Source: Gracilibacillus halotolerans (GTDB lineage: Bacteria; Bacillota; Bacilli; Bacillales; Amphibacillaceae). From it: DNA of 64,000 nucleotides. Position numbers and translations under genes: made by a program. This document shows positions 1-9,073 of this stretch, one piece after another. The number at the start of each line of letters is the position of its first letter. Positions within the stretch are counted from its first letter, which is position 1. Location: positions 124,001 to 188,000 of the forward strand of contig NZ_JACHON010000002.1 of NCBI RefSeq assembly GCF_014206945.1. Direction: 5' to 3'. Under the pieces are notes generated by a model that was not told where the DNA came from, searched no databases, and saw nothing but the letters and a program-made list of their open reading frames with translations.

Positions 1-545
1 GAAATTACATGGAGGATCCTATCTTTCTAGATAATCTTGAAAATCATGAGGAAGAGACTATTTTGGAATCGATATTGGATAATATCCAACATCCAGGCTT
101 AACATGGGACGCCATTGCTCAACTTAAAAAAAGAACGAAATTACCTATTTTAATAAAAGGAATCCTTCATCCTGAGGACGCGAAATTAGCTTTGGAATAT
201 TCCGTTGACGGGTTAATCGTTTCGAATCATGGTGGAAGACAATTGGACGGTGTTATTGCCTCCATTGATGCATTGCCAGAAGTGATAAAGGCAGTGGATG
301 GCAAAATTCCTGTATTATTTGACAGTGGAGTACGGCAAGGGATAGACGCAGTCAAAGCATTGGCATTAGGTGCAAAGGCTGTGCTAATTGGTAGACCTTA
401 TTATTATGGATTAGCTGTACACGGTGAAAAAGGTGTGCGTAATGTAATGGAACGTCTTATACAAGAAACGGAAGTAACGTTAGCACTTTCAGGGATTAGT
501 CAGTTAAGCGACGTTTCTAACATCGCTATAAAAAAAGATTTATAA
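1..545 (+). CDS. FMN-dependent alpha-hydroxy-acid oxidase (lactate oxidase-like), C-terminal part
   Basis: The gene enters from the left edge; the reading frame is open from base 3, so only about the last 180 residues are visible. These are the C-terminal half of a TIM barrel of the lactate oxidase / L-lactate dehydrogenase (FMN) family. The hallmark SNHGGRQLD motif carries the catalytic histidine and the substrate-binding arginine, and a late IGRPYYYGL stretch matches the FMN phosphate-binding region. Expected reaction: oxidation of an L-2-hydroxy acid such as lactate to the keto acid, in the cytoplasm. The exact substrate cannot be read from this half. It stands alone and ends at a hairpin. 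Confidence 0.85.
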   Translation, partial: NYMEDPIFLDNLENHEEETILESILDNIQHPGLTWDAIAQLKKRTKLPILIKGILHPEDAKLALEYSVDGLIVSNHGGRQLDGVIASIDALPEVIKAVDGKIPVLFDSGVRQGIDAVKALALGAKAVLIGRPYYYGLAVHGEKGVRNVMERLIQETEVTLALSGISQLSDVSNIAIKKDL

Positions 546-553
546 TTTTTAAA

Positions 554-590
554 GGGAGGGGTTAACGTAGGACCCCTCCTGTTAGTTGAA
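554..590. terminator. Hairpin terminator between convergent genes
   Basis: Arms GGAGGGGT (555-562) and ACCCCTCC (572-579) pair perfectly around a 9-nt loop. The tail is only moderately T-rich. It could serve both the oxidase gene on the + strand and the lipoprotein gene on the - strand. Confidence 0.55.
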
Positions 591-616
591 CAAGACAAAT
601 GTTACTCCATTAAAAG

Positions 617-2131
617 TTACTGTGACTCCCAAGCTTCGTTGTATTCATCGATGACATCTTGCCCACCAGCATTTAACCAATTCTCAATTGCCGCATCGAA
701 ACCGGCTTCATCAATCTGACCTAAGAAATAATTATATGTGGCATCCTCCATTATTTGATTCAATGTTTCAGAGACTTTTGCCCAAGTTGGAGAATCTAGA
801 GCAACCGTCGGATCATGAACAAGATAATTATCGTTATCATCGTACAACTCATCGGCCTTTGTACGTGGTTCATAGTCGTAGTAGCCCATATAACGACCAT
901 TTGTCGCAGGTTCTCCAATTTCTAGAGGGGTATATGGCAGAATTTCACGGTTAAATGCATCTCGATTTTCTTCTATTACATTCGCTCTACCATCAATTAT
1001 TTCATAGTGTTCACCTTCCACACCCCACATTAGTAAGTTAGAACCTTCTGGGCTCATTAAATAGTCAAAGAACTCTAATATCCCCAATAATTCTTCCTCT
1101 GTTTCCACAGATGCTTTCGGGAATATTAGCATACTTCCGTACCCTGGAATGGCACGTGTGCGATATTCTCCATCAGGACCTTCAATATAATTATGAACAT
1201 CGAACACTACATCTGGATTAATGTTGACAGCATCTTCGTACATCGGTAGAACATCACCCATCGTACCGATATAAACACCCGCAGTTCCATTTTTAAGCAT
1301 TGCCTGCTGGTCAGTTTTACTTGTAACAGGTGCATCTTTATTTATATAGCCATTATCAAAGAGACTCTTAAAATAGTCCATTGCTTCTTTGTATTCTGGA
1401 AACATAAACTGTGGCAATAACTCCCCATCTTTTTCTCCCCATCTATTAGGAGCTCCATGCCATGTTGCAAAATTTTCAAATGTACCTAGAATTTGACGAT
1501 CCGTTAACCCAATTGTGTCATCTTTTCCATTGCCATCCGGATCGTCTTCTGTGAAGGCCCGCATCATTTCATATAATTCATCTAAATTGGTAGGTGCTTC
1601 TAATCCTAAGTTCTCTGCCCAGTCTTTACGATAAATTAAACCTTGACGAGAAAGTGGACGTCCTGCATACAGCGTGTATATTTTTCCGTCAATCGACGTG
1701 TTATTTAGAATATCAGGATTTAACTTACTTAGATTAGGGAAATCTTCTAAGTAGGGCCCGATTTCCCAATATTGGTCATCCCGCACGGCTTGCTTTTGTT
1801 GGTCCAACGTCACATCTTTTAATAGAAATACATCAGGTAGATCATTTGTTGCGATTGCTGTATTTAACGTCTCAGCATAGTTGTTATCAGGTACCCAGCG
1901 AATATCTAAATCTGTGTTCGTTGCTTCTTCTAACATTTCTTCTAAACGCGGTTCTGGTACTTCAGGTACGTGAAGGTTAAACATCATGGAGATTTTCTGT
2001 GGCTCATTATCTGTCTCTGTTTTTGTATCGCTGCTGTCATCTGTTTTATTTGTTTCTTCATTTGACCCACATGCAGCTAGGAAAAATAACATAGAAACCA
2101 TACATAAGCTTACAAGCCAACTCTTTTTCAT
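617..2131 (-). CDS. Extracellular solute-binding lipoprotein (LplA-like sugar ABC transporter)
   Basis: 504 residues. The N-terminus is a lipoprotein signal (MKKS, hydrophobic core, lipobox LAAC with Cys at about 21) followed by a low-complexity Asn/Asp/Glu/Thr linker. The rest is a family-1-type solute-binding protein like the B. subtilis LplA/YtcQ group, which deliver oligosaccharides to LplBC-type permeases. No permease gene is next to it: the gene downstream on the map is convergent and the one upstream is divergent, so this receptor is an orphan here. Two cre-like boxes lie in its promoter region, which fits carbon catabolite repression. The ligand is unknown. Confidence 0.85.
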   Translation of the reverse strand: MKKSWLVSLCMVSMLFFLAACGSNEETNKTDDSSDTKTETDNEPQKISMMFNLHVPEVPEPRLEEMLEEATNTDLDIRWVPDNNYAETLNTAIATNDLPDVFLLKDVTLDQQKQAVRDDQYWEIGPYLEDFPNLSKLNPDILNNTSIDGKIYTLYAGRPLSRQGLIYRKDWAENLGLEAPTNLDELYEMMRAFTEDDPDGNGKDDTIGLTDRQILGTFENFATWHGAPNRWGEKDGELLPQFMFPEYKEAMDYFKSLFDNGYINKDAPVTSKTDQQAMLKNGTAGVYIGTMGDVLPMYEDAVNINPDVVFDVHNYIEGPDGEYRTRAIPGYGSMLIFPKASVETEEELLGILEFFDYLMSPEGSNLLMWGVEGEHYEIIDGRANVIEENRDAFNREILPYTPLEIGEPATNGRYMGYYDYEPRTKADELYDDNDNYLVHDPTVALDSPTWAKVSETLNQIMEDATYNYFLGQIDEAGFDAAIENWLNAGGQDVIDEYNEAWESQ

Positions 2132-2251
2132 AGAAACCCCACCTTTTAGTTAATAGGATAAAAACATAAGATTAATTACCAATAATTACAAATAACAACG
2201 TTTTCATTTTTGTGATTTTTAAAAAATAACTCTACGACACCCCCTCTCATT

Positions 2252-2327
2252 AAATAAAGCGCTTACAAAATAGGATATGCAAATTTTATTAAATGATGAT
2301 TGAACGACGAAAAATAAAGCGCTTACA
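2252..2327 (-). promoter_or_regulatory. Two identical cre-like boxes upstream of the solute-binding lipoprotein gene
   Basis: The 16-mer AAATAAAGCGCTTACA occurs exactly at 2252-2267 and again at 2312-2327, 60 bp apart in the same orientation. Read on the minus strand each contains TGTAAGCGCTTTAT, which matches the CcpA cre consensus TGWAARCGYTWWCW at 13 of 14 positions. They are the only clear signals in the 385-bp gap, besides the sasA promoter. A local LacI-family regulator could use them instead of CcpA. Confidence 0.65.
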
Positions 2328-2431
2328 TTTTTAATGAATTATACATAAACGAATTGAAATATACAAGACTTTTTTAAAAAATAGTTCTATTTACTCTAAA
2401 TTACACGCTATTTTCATAATTTATTTAAAAA

Positions 2432-2460
2432 TTAACCATAAATCTTTGATACAATATACT
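2432..2460 (+). promoter_or_regulatory. Candidate sigma-A promoter of the alarmone synthetase gene
   Basis: TTAACC (2432-2437), 17-bp spacer, TATACT (2455-2460), 57 bp before the start codon. In B. subtilis ywaC is induced by cell-wall-stress sigma factors, but I do not see a convincing ECF -35/-10 pair here. Confidence 0.4.
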
Positions 2461-2516
2461 AGAAAGGGTTTAGTTCATGTCAGATTGTTTTAATTGACGA
2501 AGGGAGTAGGTCTGCA

Positions 2517-3266
2517 ATGATTGAACCAGTAAGAGAGAACCTGGTGATGTTTAAAAAGATGAGGGATGAACTAACAAGGTTTTCTGTTGTCTATAAGTTT
2601 GCATTAGACGAAATGAATACAAAAATTAATATTTTAAAGGAAGAATTTAAGTATATACATGATTACAGTCCTATTGAACATGTTAGTTCTCGTTTAAAAA
2701 CACCTGAAAGCATTCTAAATAAACTTCAACGAAAAAATTTAGATATGTCTTTGAAAACGATTAAAAAGAACATACAGGATATTGCAGGTATTCGAATTAC
2801 ATGTGCATTTGCATCTGATATTTATACGATTAGTGAAATGATTTCACGACAGAAAGATGTAGAAGTTTTAGAAATTAAGGATTATGTTAAAAATCCAAAG
2901 CCAAATGGATATCGCAGCCTGCATCTTATTGTAACAGTTCCTGTATTTTTATCGGACCGCGAAGAAAAAGTTCCAGTTGAACTTCAAATCCGAACAATCG
3001 CAATGGATTTCTGGGCAAGCCTGGAACATAAAATTTATTATAAGTACGATAAAACTATTCCTGAAAGACTATCAAAGGAATTAATGGAGGCAGCTCAGTC
3101 AGCAGCCGCCTTGGATGAAAAAATGGAAAATATCCATAACGAAATAAAGGTTATTAAAGAATTTTCTAGTCTGGATTCGTCTGATGAAAATGTACTATTA
3201 AACCAATATAAAGATAACAAAAGTGCTATTACTGCATTCTTAACGCATTTTGATACCGAAAATTAA
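2517..3266 (+). CDS. sasA: Small alarmone synthetase (RelA/SpoT synthetase domain only), SasA/YwaC type
   Basis: 249 residues, cytoplasmic. It transfers pyrophosphate from ATP to GDP/GTP to make (p)ppGpp. Motifs in order: DIAGIRI (about 88-94), NPKPNGYRSLH (about 126-136) and QIRTIAMDFWASLEHKIYY (about 157-175), the last being the SasA/RelP signature rather than the SasB/RelQ one. There is no HD hydrolase domain, TGS or ACT domain. The protein is about 40 residues longer than B. subtilis YwaC, with an extra C-terminal tail of no known motif. The start follows GGGAG with proper spacing. Its stop overlaps the convergent ligD stop by 4 bp. Confidence 0.9.
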   Translation: MIEPVRENLVMFKKMRDELTRFSVVYKFALDEMNTKINILKEEFKYIHDYSPIEHVSSRLKTPESILNKLQRKNLDMSLKTIKKNIQDIAGIRITCAFASDIYTISEMISRQKDVEVLEIKDYVKNPKPNGYRSLHLIVTVPVFLSDREEKVPVELQIRTIAMDFWASLEHKIYYKYDKTIPERLSKELMEAAQSAAALDEKMENIHNEIKVIKEFSSLDSSDENVLLNQYKDNKSAITAFLTHFDTEN

Positions 3267-5011
3267 GTAGATTGTAACCAAGGACAGCCTTTATCGATTA
3301 ATCGGTCTGGGATTGTGTGAACTGTAAACGCTTTTGGGTTCAATTTTTCATTCACTTCCTCCCAGAAAAGTGGAGTAGCAACTGTTGCTTCTTTCGTCGC
3401 ACGACAAGAGTAAGGAGCAATAATTGTTTTCCCAGGTGCATGCTGGACGTAATCTAGATAAAGGCGATTTTTTCTGTTTTTCTTCAACCGCTCGACTGTA
3501 AACAAGTCTGGGAAATTTTCTGTTAAAACTAGAGAAACTGCTTCCATAAACACCCTTGTTTCTTGAAAAGTCATTTGCTTCTCCTTTAATGGTATATGGA
3601 GCTGTAATCCCGTTCTCCCAGATGTTTTGACAAGTGGTTGAAATCCTTTTTCCTCCGTCATCTTCCTAATCAATTGAGCAGCTTTAATAGCATCTGATAA
3701 CTTGGAAAGGGAAGGGGGATCTAAATCAAAAACCATTTCATCTGGAAGGTTTGATTCTACGGTTTGAAAAGGGACATGAAATTCAATCGCGCTATGGTTT
3801 GCTAACCATAATAGACTCTCCAAATTGTTACAAACGATATCGTAATTCCCTTCTTCATCAGAAACACTCTCTAAAAAGTCAGGAGCATAAGATGGGACAT
3901 GTTTTTGATAAAAGGACTTATCATGAATTCCATCTGGAAATCGGATGGTTGTTAAGCGTTTGTTCATCAGTCTTGGTAATAGAAACGGTGCAACTGTTCG
4001 TATATATTGTACATAGTCACGCTTCGTAACATCCGGGAAGAATAATTTATCAGGCTTCGTTATCTCTACGTCATCTGGTAACTGCGAGAGACCAAGTTTA
4101 ACATTCTCTACTGTACAGTCCTCAGGCTTTAAATCAAAACGAAATTGACTGAAAACAGGTTCTCGTAATTCTCCATTATCTACCCCTAAACAATGAATTT
4201 CTATACAGACACTTGGATCTAACGTCCACTCATTTCTTTTTTTCTTCCCATTATTTTTTATAAAGGTAGTCAATGTCTCTTCTTCATTATCTGAAAAACC
4301 ATTTTTAACTTTACCACAAGGAATTATTTCTTCTGAAGAAAATACACTAACATCAAAATAATCGTTCTCTACATTCCAGCCAGTTATAAAAGTTGGAAAA
4401 GACCGATAATATTTCATTTTCGTCCAGTCTTCGGAACGTTTTCCACGAAGATAAGAGGTTTTTTTGTTCTTTGCGATTATTCCTTCTGCTTGATGCAATT
4501 CCATGATTTTCTCAATGTCAGATAATTTTTTATAGGTTGTAATCAGCTGTAATTCATAATGATTGCCTATTTGTCTAAAAATGTCATCTAAATAGGATAA
4601 CCGTTGCTGTAAGTTCTCCTGTACAGCATCTTTGCCTTTAAAGGTAAGGACGTCGAAACAAATAAAAGTTGCAGGTCGTTCCTTAGCAGCTTGGTTAATT
4701 TTTTCCGTATTTCTCGTTCTTCCGCGTTTCTGAATTAGAGAAAATTCAGCTTGAAACGGGGTGCGCAAAACGGTAAGCTCTCCATCCAAAAAGAGAGGAA
4801 GGTACGATTCTATTTGATCTTTGACTTTTTCGCATGCCTTTATGATTTCCGGAAATTGTTTCGTTAGTTCCTTACCGTTCCTACTCCATAGCCGAATAGA
4901 ATCCTTTTCCCATTCCAAACCACAGCGGAAACCATCATATTTAATTTGATAGACCCATTCACTCCCAGTAGGTAAATGGTCATTATACACAGTAAGCATC
5001 GGTTTCCACAT
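3263..5011 (-). CDS. ligD: ATP-dependent DNA ligase D (ligase + polymerase domains)
   Basis: 582 residues. N-terminal ATP-dependent ligase domain with the KYDG nucleotidyl-lysine motif (Lys24), followed by a C-terminal AEP-type primase/polymerase domain starting near residue 315, with the FDLDPP metal-binding motif. This ligase-first, two-domain order without the phosphoesterase domain is typical of Bacillus LigD (YkoU). It works with Ku in non-homologous end joining, important for DNA repair in spores and stationary phase. The gene is divergent from ku, with about 110 bp between the two starts. Confidence 0.95.
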   Translation of the reverse strand: MWKPMLTVYNDHLPTGSEWVYQIKYDGFRCGLEWEKDSIRLWSRNGKELTKQFPEIIKACEKVKDQIESYLPLFLDGELTVLRTPFQAEFSLIQKRGRTRNTEKINQAAKERPATFICFDVLTFKGKDAVQENLQQRLSYLDDIFRQIGNHYELQLITTYKKLSDIEKIMELHQAEGIIAKNKKTSYLRGKRSEDWTKMKYYRSFPTFITGWNVENDYFDVSVFSSEEIIPCGKVKNGFSDNEEETLTTFIKNNGKKKRNEWTLDPSVCIEIHCLGVDNGELREPVFSQFRFDLKPEDCTVENVKLGLSQLPDDVEITKPDKLFFPDVTKRDYVQYIRTVAPFLLPRLMNKRLTTIRFPDGIHDKSFYQKHVPSYAPDFLESVSDEEGNYDIVCNNLESLLWLANHSAIEFHVPFQTVESNLPDEMVFDLDPPSLSKLSDAIKAAQLIRKMTEEKGFQPLVKTSGRTGLQLHIPLKEKQMTFQETRVFMEAVSLVLTENFPDLFTVERLKKNRKNRLYLDYVQHAPGKTIIAPYSCRATKEATVATPLFWEEVNEKLNPKAFTVHTIPDRLIDKGCPWLQST

Positions 5012-5121
5012 TGATAGCTCCTCCTAAATAAATCTTCCATCTTCTATATATTTAAGCTTATTGTTGCTTTTTTTGTATTTTTTATTTGCGCCTGGAGAAA
5101 ACTACGATTAGAGGTGATAAC

Positions 5122-5952
5122 ATGCACACAATGTGGAAAGGAACGATTAGCTTTGGACTGGTGAATATACCCGTTAAGCTACATTCTGCTACAGAGAATA
5201 AAGACATTCCGCTTAAGAACCTTCATAAGGAATGTCAATCTCCAATTAAATATGAAAAAGTTTGTCCTGCTTGTGATAAAGAAGTGACGAATGATGATAT
5301 TGTAAAAGGGTTCGAATATACAACTAATAAATTTGTCATTTTAGAGGATGAGGACCTTCAATCAATTCGTGATGAAAAACAAGAAAAGTCCGTAGAGATA
5401 ATGGATTTTATCGATTTAAAAGAAATTGATCCTATTTATTTTGATCGTACGTACTTTTTATCACCTAATGAGGGTGGTGGGAAAGCTTATACGTTGTTAA
5501 GAGAAGCATTGAAAGAAACAGGGAAAATTGGATTAGCAAAAATTACAATTCGTTCAAAGGAACATTTAGCTGTTGTACGCTTTTATGAGAATACACTCGT
5601 AATGGAAACGATCCATTGGCCTGATGAAGTAAGAGACTATAAGGATGTACCTAACGTCCCGGAAGAGGCGGAACTGGTAGAGAAGGAATTGGAAACCGCA
5701 AAGCTCCTTATCGACCAGCTAACCACTGCATTTGAACCAACGAAATACAAGGATGAATATCGAAGTGCCTTACTAGACTTAATCGAACAAAAGAAACAAG
5801 GAAAAGAAGTTGCAACTGGTAAAGAACCGAAGAAGAAGGATAATGTGACGGATTTAATGGAAGCATTAGAAAAGTCATTAAAGAAGTCAACGAAAAAAAC
5901 AACAGCAAAAAAGCAGACAAGAAAGAGAAAAACGGCCAAAAAAACGGGATAA
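5122..5952 (+). CDS. ku: Non-homologous end-joining protein Ku
   Basis: 276 residues with the start at ATG 5122, preceded by GAGGTG at good spacing; the upstream in-frame TTG at 5086 lacks a ribosome site. The protein opens MHTMWKGTISFGLVNIPVKL, characteristic of bacterial Ku (YkoV). A ring-shaped DNA-end-binding core spans about 5-230, then a Lys/Thr-rich tail (about 225-276) of the kind that contacts DNA and LigD. CxxC-type cysteine pairs lie in the first third. Its partner ligD is divergent; together they form a two-gene NHEJ system. Confidence 0.95.
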   Translation: MHTMWKGTISFGLVNIPVKLHSATENKDIPLKNLHKECQSPIKYEKVCPACDKEVTNDDIVKGFEYTTNKFVILEDEDLQSIRDEKQEKSVEIMDFIDLKEIDPIYFDRTYFLSPNEGGGKAYTLLREALKETGKIGLAKITIRSKEHLAVVRFYENTLVMETIHWPDEVRDYKDVPNVPEEAELVEKELETAKLLIDQLTTAFEPTKYKDEYRSALLDLIEQKKQGKEVATGKEPKKKDNVTDLMEALEKSLKKSTKKTTAKKQTRKRKTAKKTG

Positions 5953-6000
5953 TTTTATATTTCTCTGGAAAAACTATGAGAGCAAGAAAGGGTGATATAA

Positions 6001-6180
6001 ATGGATCCAAAACGTGCAGAAGAAATTAGAAATGCAGAAGAAATGGTACATGTTACGTATAATGGAGAGCAAGTATACATTGAGCATGTAGATGAATCTG
6101 CTGGTTATGCGACAGTTCATCCATTAAACGATAAACATAACAAGCTAAGTGTATCGCTATCCGAATTGAATGAAGCTTAG
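6001..6180 (+). CDS. sspH: H-type small acid-soluble spore protein
   Basis: A 59-residue ORF beginning MDPKRAEEIRNAEEM with a central VTYNGEQVYIEHVDE stretch, which matches the SspH family (usual length 59). These are minor spore-core proteins made in the forespore. A ribosome site (AAAGGGTG) precedes the ATG. It lies directly behind ku and is closed by a strong terminator; placement beside an NHEJ system active in spores is consistent with forespore expression, though I cannot identify a sigma-G promoter with confidence. Confidence 0.88.
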   Translation: MDPKRAEEIRNAEEMVHVTYNGEQVYIEHVDESAGYATVHPLNDKHNKLSVSLSELNEA

Positions 6181-6189
6181 AGTAGAAAT

Positions 6190-6221
6190 AATTCCCCAGA
6201 CGAATAGCTGGGGAATTTTTC
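6190..6221 (+). terminator. Rho-independent terminator after sspH
   Basis: Ten-bp perfect stem AATTCCCCAG (6190-6199) / CTGGGGAATT (6208-6217) with an 8-nt loop, running into a T tract. Confidence 0.85.
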
Positions 6222-6314
6222 ATACTTCGCTTTTAAACTTCGTATTTACGTAACGTTTTCTTTCCTCCTTATAGGGAACAATAAAATGGAAACCAATCGT
6301 TCGGAGGGATTATA

Positions 6315-7559
6315 ATGAGTAACGATAACATGCCGAGGGAAGAAGGATTCGATCACACACTTCAATTACTAAAAGAAGGCTACCACTTTATTTTAAATCG
6401 GGAAAATCGATTCCAATCACGAGTATTTGAAACGACACTGCTTGCTGAAGATGCAATATGTCTTGTAGGTAAGAAGGAAGCTGAGTTGTTTTATGATAAC
6501 GATAAATTTATCCGAAAAGGTGCTGCACCAAAAAGGCTACAAAAAACTTTATTTGGTGAAGGTGGGGTACAGGGGCTTGATGGCATACAGCATCGCCAAC
6601 GGAAGGAAATGTTTCTCTTTTTAATGAACGAGGAAAGTCTAATGGCTGTGAAAACCATCTTACGCGATGAATGGAAGAAGGAGTTCACCCAATCTTTAAA
6701 AGAAATCAATGTATACGAAGCTGCTAAGAATGTTCTAGCAAGAACAGCATTACGATGGACAGGTATTCCATTCGAGCGAAGTGAAGAATGGGTAGAAGAA
6801 TTATCACCGATGTACGAGTATGCATCTAATGTAGGGATTAGGCATTATCAATCTAGACGAGCGAGAAAAAAAGCAGAGGAATGGATGTTTGAATTAATTC
6901 GTGACTTACGGACTGGGAATCTCCATGCCGATCCGAAGAGTGCATTTCATCGATTTACTTGGCAACGAAATGCAGAAAACGAGCTACTAGATGAAGAAGT
7001 CGTTGCAGTGGAGCTCTTAAATTTGTTAAGACCAATAACTGCGGTAAGTGTTTATGTGACCTTTCTTATCTTAGCAGTTCATGAATTTCCAAATGAAGCT
7101 GACCTTTTACGTGGAGAGGCTAAATCAGACATGCTTGAACCTTTTGTTGAGGAAGTAAGAAGGTATTATCCATTTTTTCCATTCGTTGTTGCAAGAGTAA
7201 AAAATGATTTCGAATGGAATGGTTATACTTTTCCGAAAGATACGTTAACGTTACTTGACTTATACGGTACCAATCATGATCCAGACATATGGTCGGAGCC
7301 GAACCGATTTAACCCTGAGCGTTTCATGAATTGGGATAAGAATCTGTTTGCGTTTATTCCCCAAGGCGGAGGCCAAGTCGATAAAGGACATCGTTGTCCA
7401 GGGGAACAAATGACAGTAGAAATATTAAAAACGACTTTGGATTTCTTTGTGAATGATATACGTTACACGTTACCAGAGCAAGATTTATCTTATTCAATGA
7501 ATGATATACCTAGTCTGCCGGTAAGTAACTTGCTCATTCATCACGTTACATTTGTTTAA
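6315..7559 (+). CDS. cypC: Fatty-acid peroxygenase, cytochrome P450 family CYP152
   Basis: 414 residues. Resembles B. subtilis CypC (YbdT), which uses hydrogen peroxide directly to hydroxylate long-chain fatty acids at the alpha or beta carbon, without a reductase. The heme-ligand loop contains GHRCPGE with Cys361, in the CYP152-type QGGG context. The Arg239-Pro240 pair (LLRPITAV) occupies the place of Arg242-Pro243 in CypC, which binds the substrate carboxylate and replaces the usual acid-alcohol pair. GGAGG precedes the ATG. A CBS protein gene follows at once and may be cotranscribed. Confidence 0.92.
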   Translation: MSNDNMPREEGFDHTLQLLKEGYHFILNRENRFQSRVFETTLLAEDAICLVGKKEAELFYDNDKFIRKGAAPKRLQKTLFGEGGVQGLDGIQHRQRKEMFLFLMNEESLMAVKTILRDEWKKEFTQSLKEINVYEAAKNVLARTALRWTGIPFERSEEWVEELSPMYEYASNVGIRHYQSRRARKKAEEWMFELIRDLRTGNLHADPKSAFHRFTWQRNAENELLDEEVVAVELLNLLRPITAVSVYVTFLILAVHEFPNEADLLRGEAKSDMLEPFVEEVRRYYPFFPFVVARVKNDFEWNGYTFPKDTLTLLDLYGTNHDPDIWSEPNRFNPERFMNWDKNLFAFIPQGGGQVDKGHRCPGEQMTVEILKTTLDFFVNDIRYTLPEQDLSYSMNDIPSLPVSNLLIHHVTFV

Positions 7560-7572
7560 TGGAGGGACACAT

Positions 7573-8298
7573 GTGAACGACGAAAAGAAAAATTTTAGCT
7601 TATCAGAACGATTTGAGGTGGCTTATAATCTTATTCATGATGCACTAAAGCAACTGGTCGACGGAGAAGAAGATCGATTTTCGGTTCTTCTTAAAGTTGG
7701 CCAGCCCCGCCACCATTTAATTGACCGCTTTTATAATGACCTGAAACAATATAGTAAGCTAAGAAATGCGATTGTACATGAAAAGAGAGAACCGGGATTA
7801 TATATCGCTCAGCCGAATGAAGAGGTAGTAGAACATATAGAAAAAATTGCCGCTATATTTGGCAAGCCTATGACTGGACTATCGATTGCAACAAAAGAGG
7901 TGAAATTTTTTGAGACTACTCAATCTCTTTTAGAAGTATTAGAAGCCATTCAAAAATATGGCTATTCACAGTATCCAATTTATGAGGAGAAGAACTATAA
8001 GGGATTGCTAAAAACAACGCATATACTTTCATGGATGTCGGACACGTTACAAGATGGTAAAATTAATATTGCGGACAGGACAGTAGCAGATTTAATCCCT
8101 TATATAAAAGAAGCTCCGATTGAATTTGTACAAAAGGATATAAATATATTTGAAATTGAAGAAATATTTGAAGAAAAGCATCGTAGAAAAATTGATTTGG
8201 AAGCTGTTATCGTAAATGAGAATGGGGAAGAAAACCAATGGCCAATTGGGCTTATTACTCCGTGGGATTTAATTGAAATAGATTATACAGTGGATTAA
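7573..8298 (+). CDS. HEPN-like domain / CBS-pair protein of unknown function
   Basis: 241 residues from GTG 7573, chosen because GGAGGG (7561-7566) sits 6 nt upstream; an in-frame TTG at 7552 overlaps cypC and has no such site. The C-terminal part (about 105-240) looks like two tandem CBS motifs, which usually bind adenine nucleotides. The N-terminal 100 residues are helical and contain R64-N-A-I-V-H69, fitting the R-(polar)-x3-H motif of HEPN domains. Family assignment of the N-terminus rests only on that motif and the predicted helicity. It follows cypC by 13 bp. No function is proposed. Confidence 0.7.
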   Translation: MNDEKKNFSLSERFEVAYNLIHDALKQLVDGEEDRFSVLLKVGQPRHHLIDRFYNDLKQYSKLRNAIVHEKREPGLYIAQPNEEVVEHIEKIAAIFGKPMTGLSIATKEVKFFETTQSLLEVLEAIQKYGYSQYPIYEEKNYKGLLKTTHILSWMSDTLQDGKINIADRTVADLIPYIKEAPIEFVQKDINIFEIEEIFEEKHRRKIDLEAVIVNENGEENQWPIGLITPWDLIEIDYTVD

Positions 8299-8326
8299 TC
8301 GCATTGTTTAGAAATTAGGTGTAATC

Positions 8327-8986
8327 GTGAAAAAGGTTATTTTTACAGTAATTGTATCACTTCTTATTATTACATCTAGTAGTATTCTATTTATTGAAAT
8401 AGCTGAGGAAGTATGGGAAGAGGAGAGCTTTTACATTGATGAGATTGCGAATGAGATATTGCAGATAGATGATACACAATCCTTTCATTTGATTGCCACT
8501 TGGATAACAGAATTGGGATCCGTACCATTCCTCGTAACTACTACGATTTTTTTATCTATATACTTTATACTCTCCAATAAATATACTAGATGGACTGTCA
8601 TGTTCTTGCTTGTAAATATGCTTGGTATAAGCGCCATCACCTCCTTATTGAAAATGATTTTTCAACGTGAGAGACCAGCAATTTTTGCGCAATTTGATGG
8701 TGTCGGCTATAGTTTTCCCAGTGGACATACGACTGGAGCCATCGCTTTTTATGGGTTCTGTGCTTATGTTGTATGGAGAAGTGGGAAAAAACATGTTGGT
8801 CGTATTTTATTAACACTATTCTTAACGGTATTGGCTGTTATGGTGGCTCTTAGTCGCATTATGCTCGGTGTTCATTACTTTACCGATATCATAGCAGGAG
8901 CGGCAATTGCAACTTCATGGTTAATCATTTGTTTGCTATTAATGGAATGGTTTACGTGGAAGCAGAAGGAACGCAAAAGTTCGTAA
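8327..8986 (+). CDS. PAP2-family membrane phosphatase
   Basis: 219 residues from a GTG start preceded by AGGTG. An N-terminal membrane segment, an extracytoplasmic loop and four or five further hydrophobic helices carry all three PAP2 motifs: K109-x6-R116-P117, PSGH (His134) and S176-R177...H183...D187. Family members dephosphorylate lipid phosphates such as undecaprenyl pyrophosphate or phosphatidylglycerol phosphate on the outer face of the membrane. The N-terminal acidic loop (EEVWEEE) before the second helix is unremarkable. Substrate not predictable from sequence. Confidence 0.88.
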   Translation: MKKVIFTVIVSLLIITSSSILFIEIAEEVWEEESFYIDEIANEILQIDDTQSFHLIATWITELGSVPFLVTTTIFLSIYFILSNKYTRWTVMFLLVNMLGISAITSLLKMIFQRERPAIFAQFDGVGYSFPSGHTTGAIAFYGFCAYVVWRSGKKHVGRILLTLFLTVLAVMVALSRIMLGVHYFTDIIAGAAIATSWLIICLLLMEWFTWKQKERKSS

Positions 8987-9031
8987 TGCACCTTTTCATA
9001 AGTTGACAGAAGTGAAGTCTAACTTAAAACT

Positions 9032-9040
9032 TGCTATACT
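9032..9040 (+). promoter_or_regulatory. Extended -10 promoter element before namA
   Basis: TGCTATACT gives an extended -10 (TGn plus TATACT) 34 bp upstream of the GTG start. A TTGACA hexamer at 9003-9008 is 26 bp away, too far to be its -35. Confidence 0.4.
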
Positions 9041-9073
9041 TGTTATAGAAAAATGCTACTAGGAGGAATGATT

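Noticed and set aside
9003-9008. TTGACA as the -35 of namA
   Set aside because: It is 26 bp from the only good -10; the -10 is of the extended type and may not need it.
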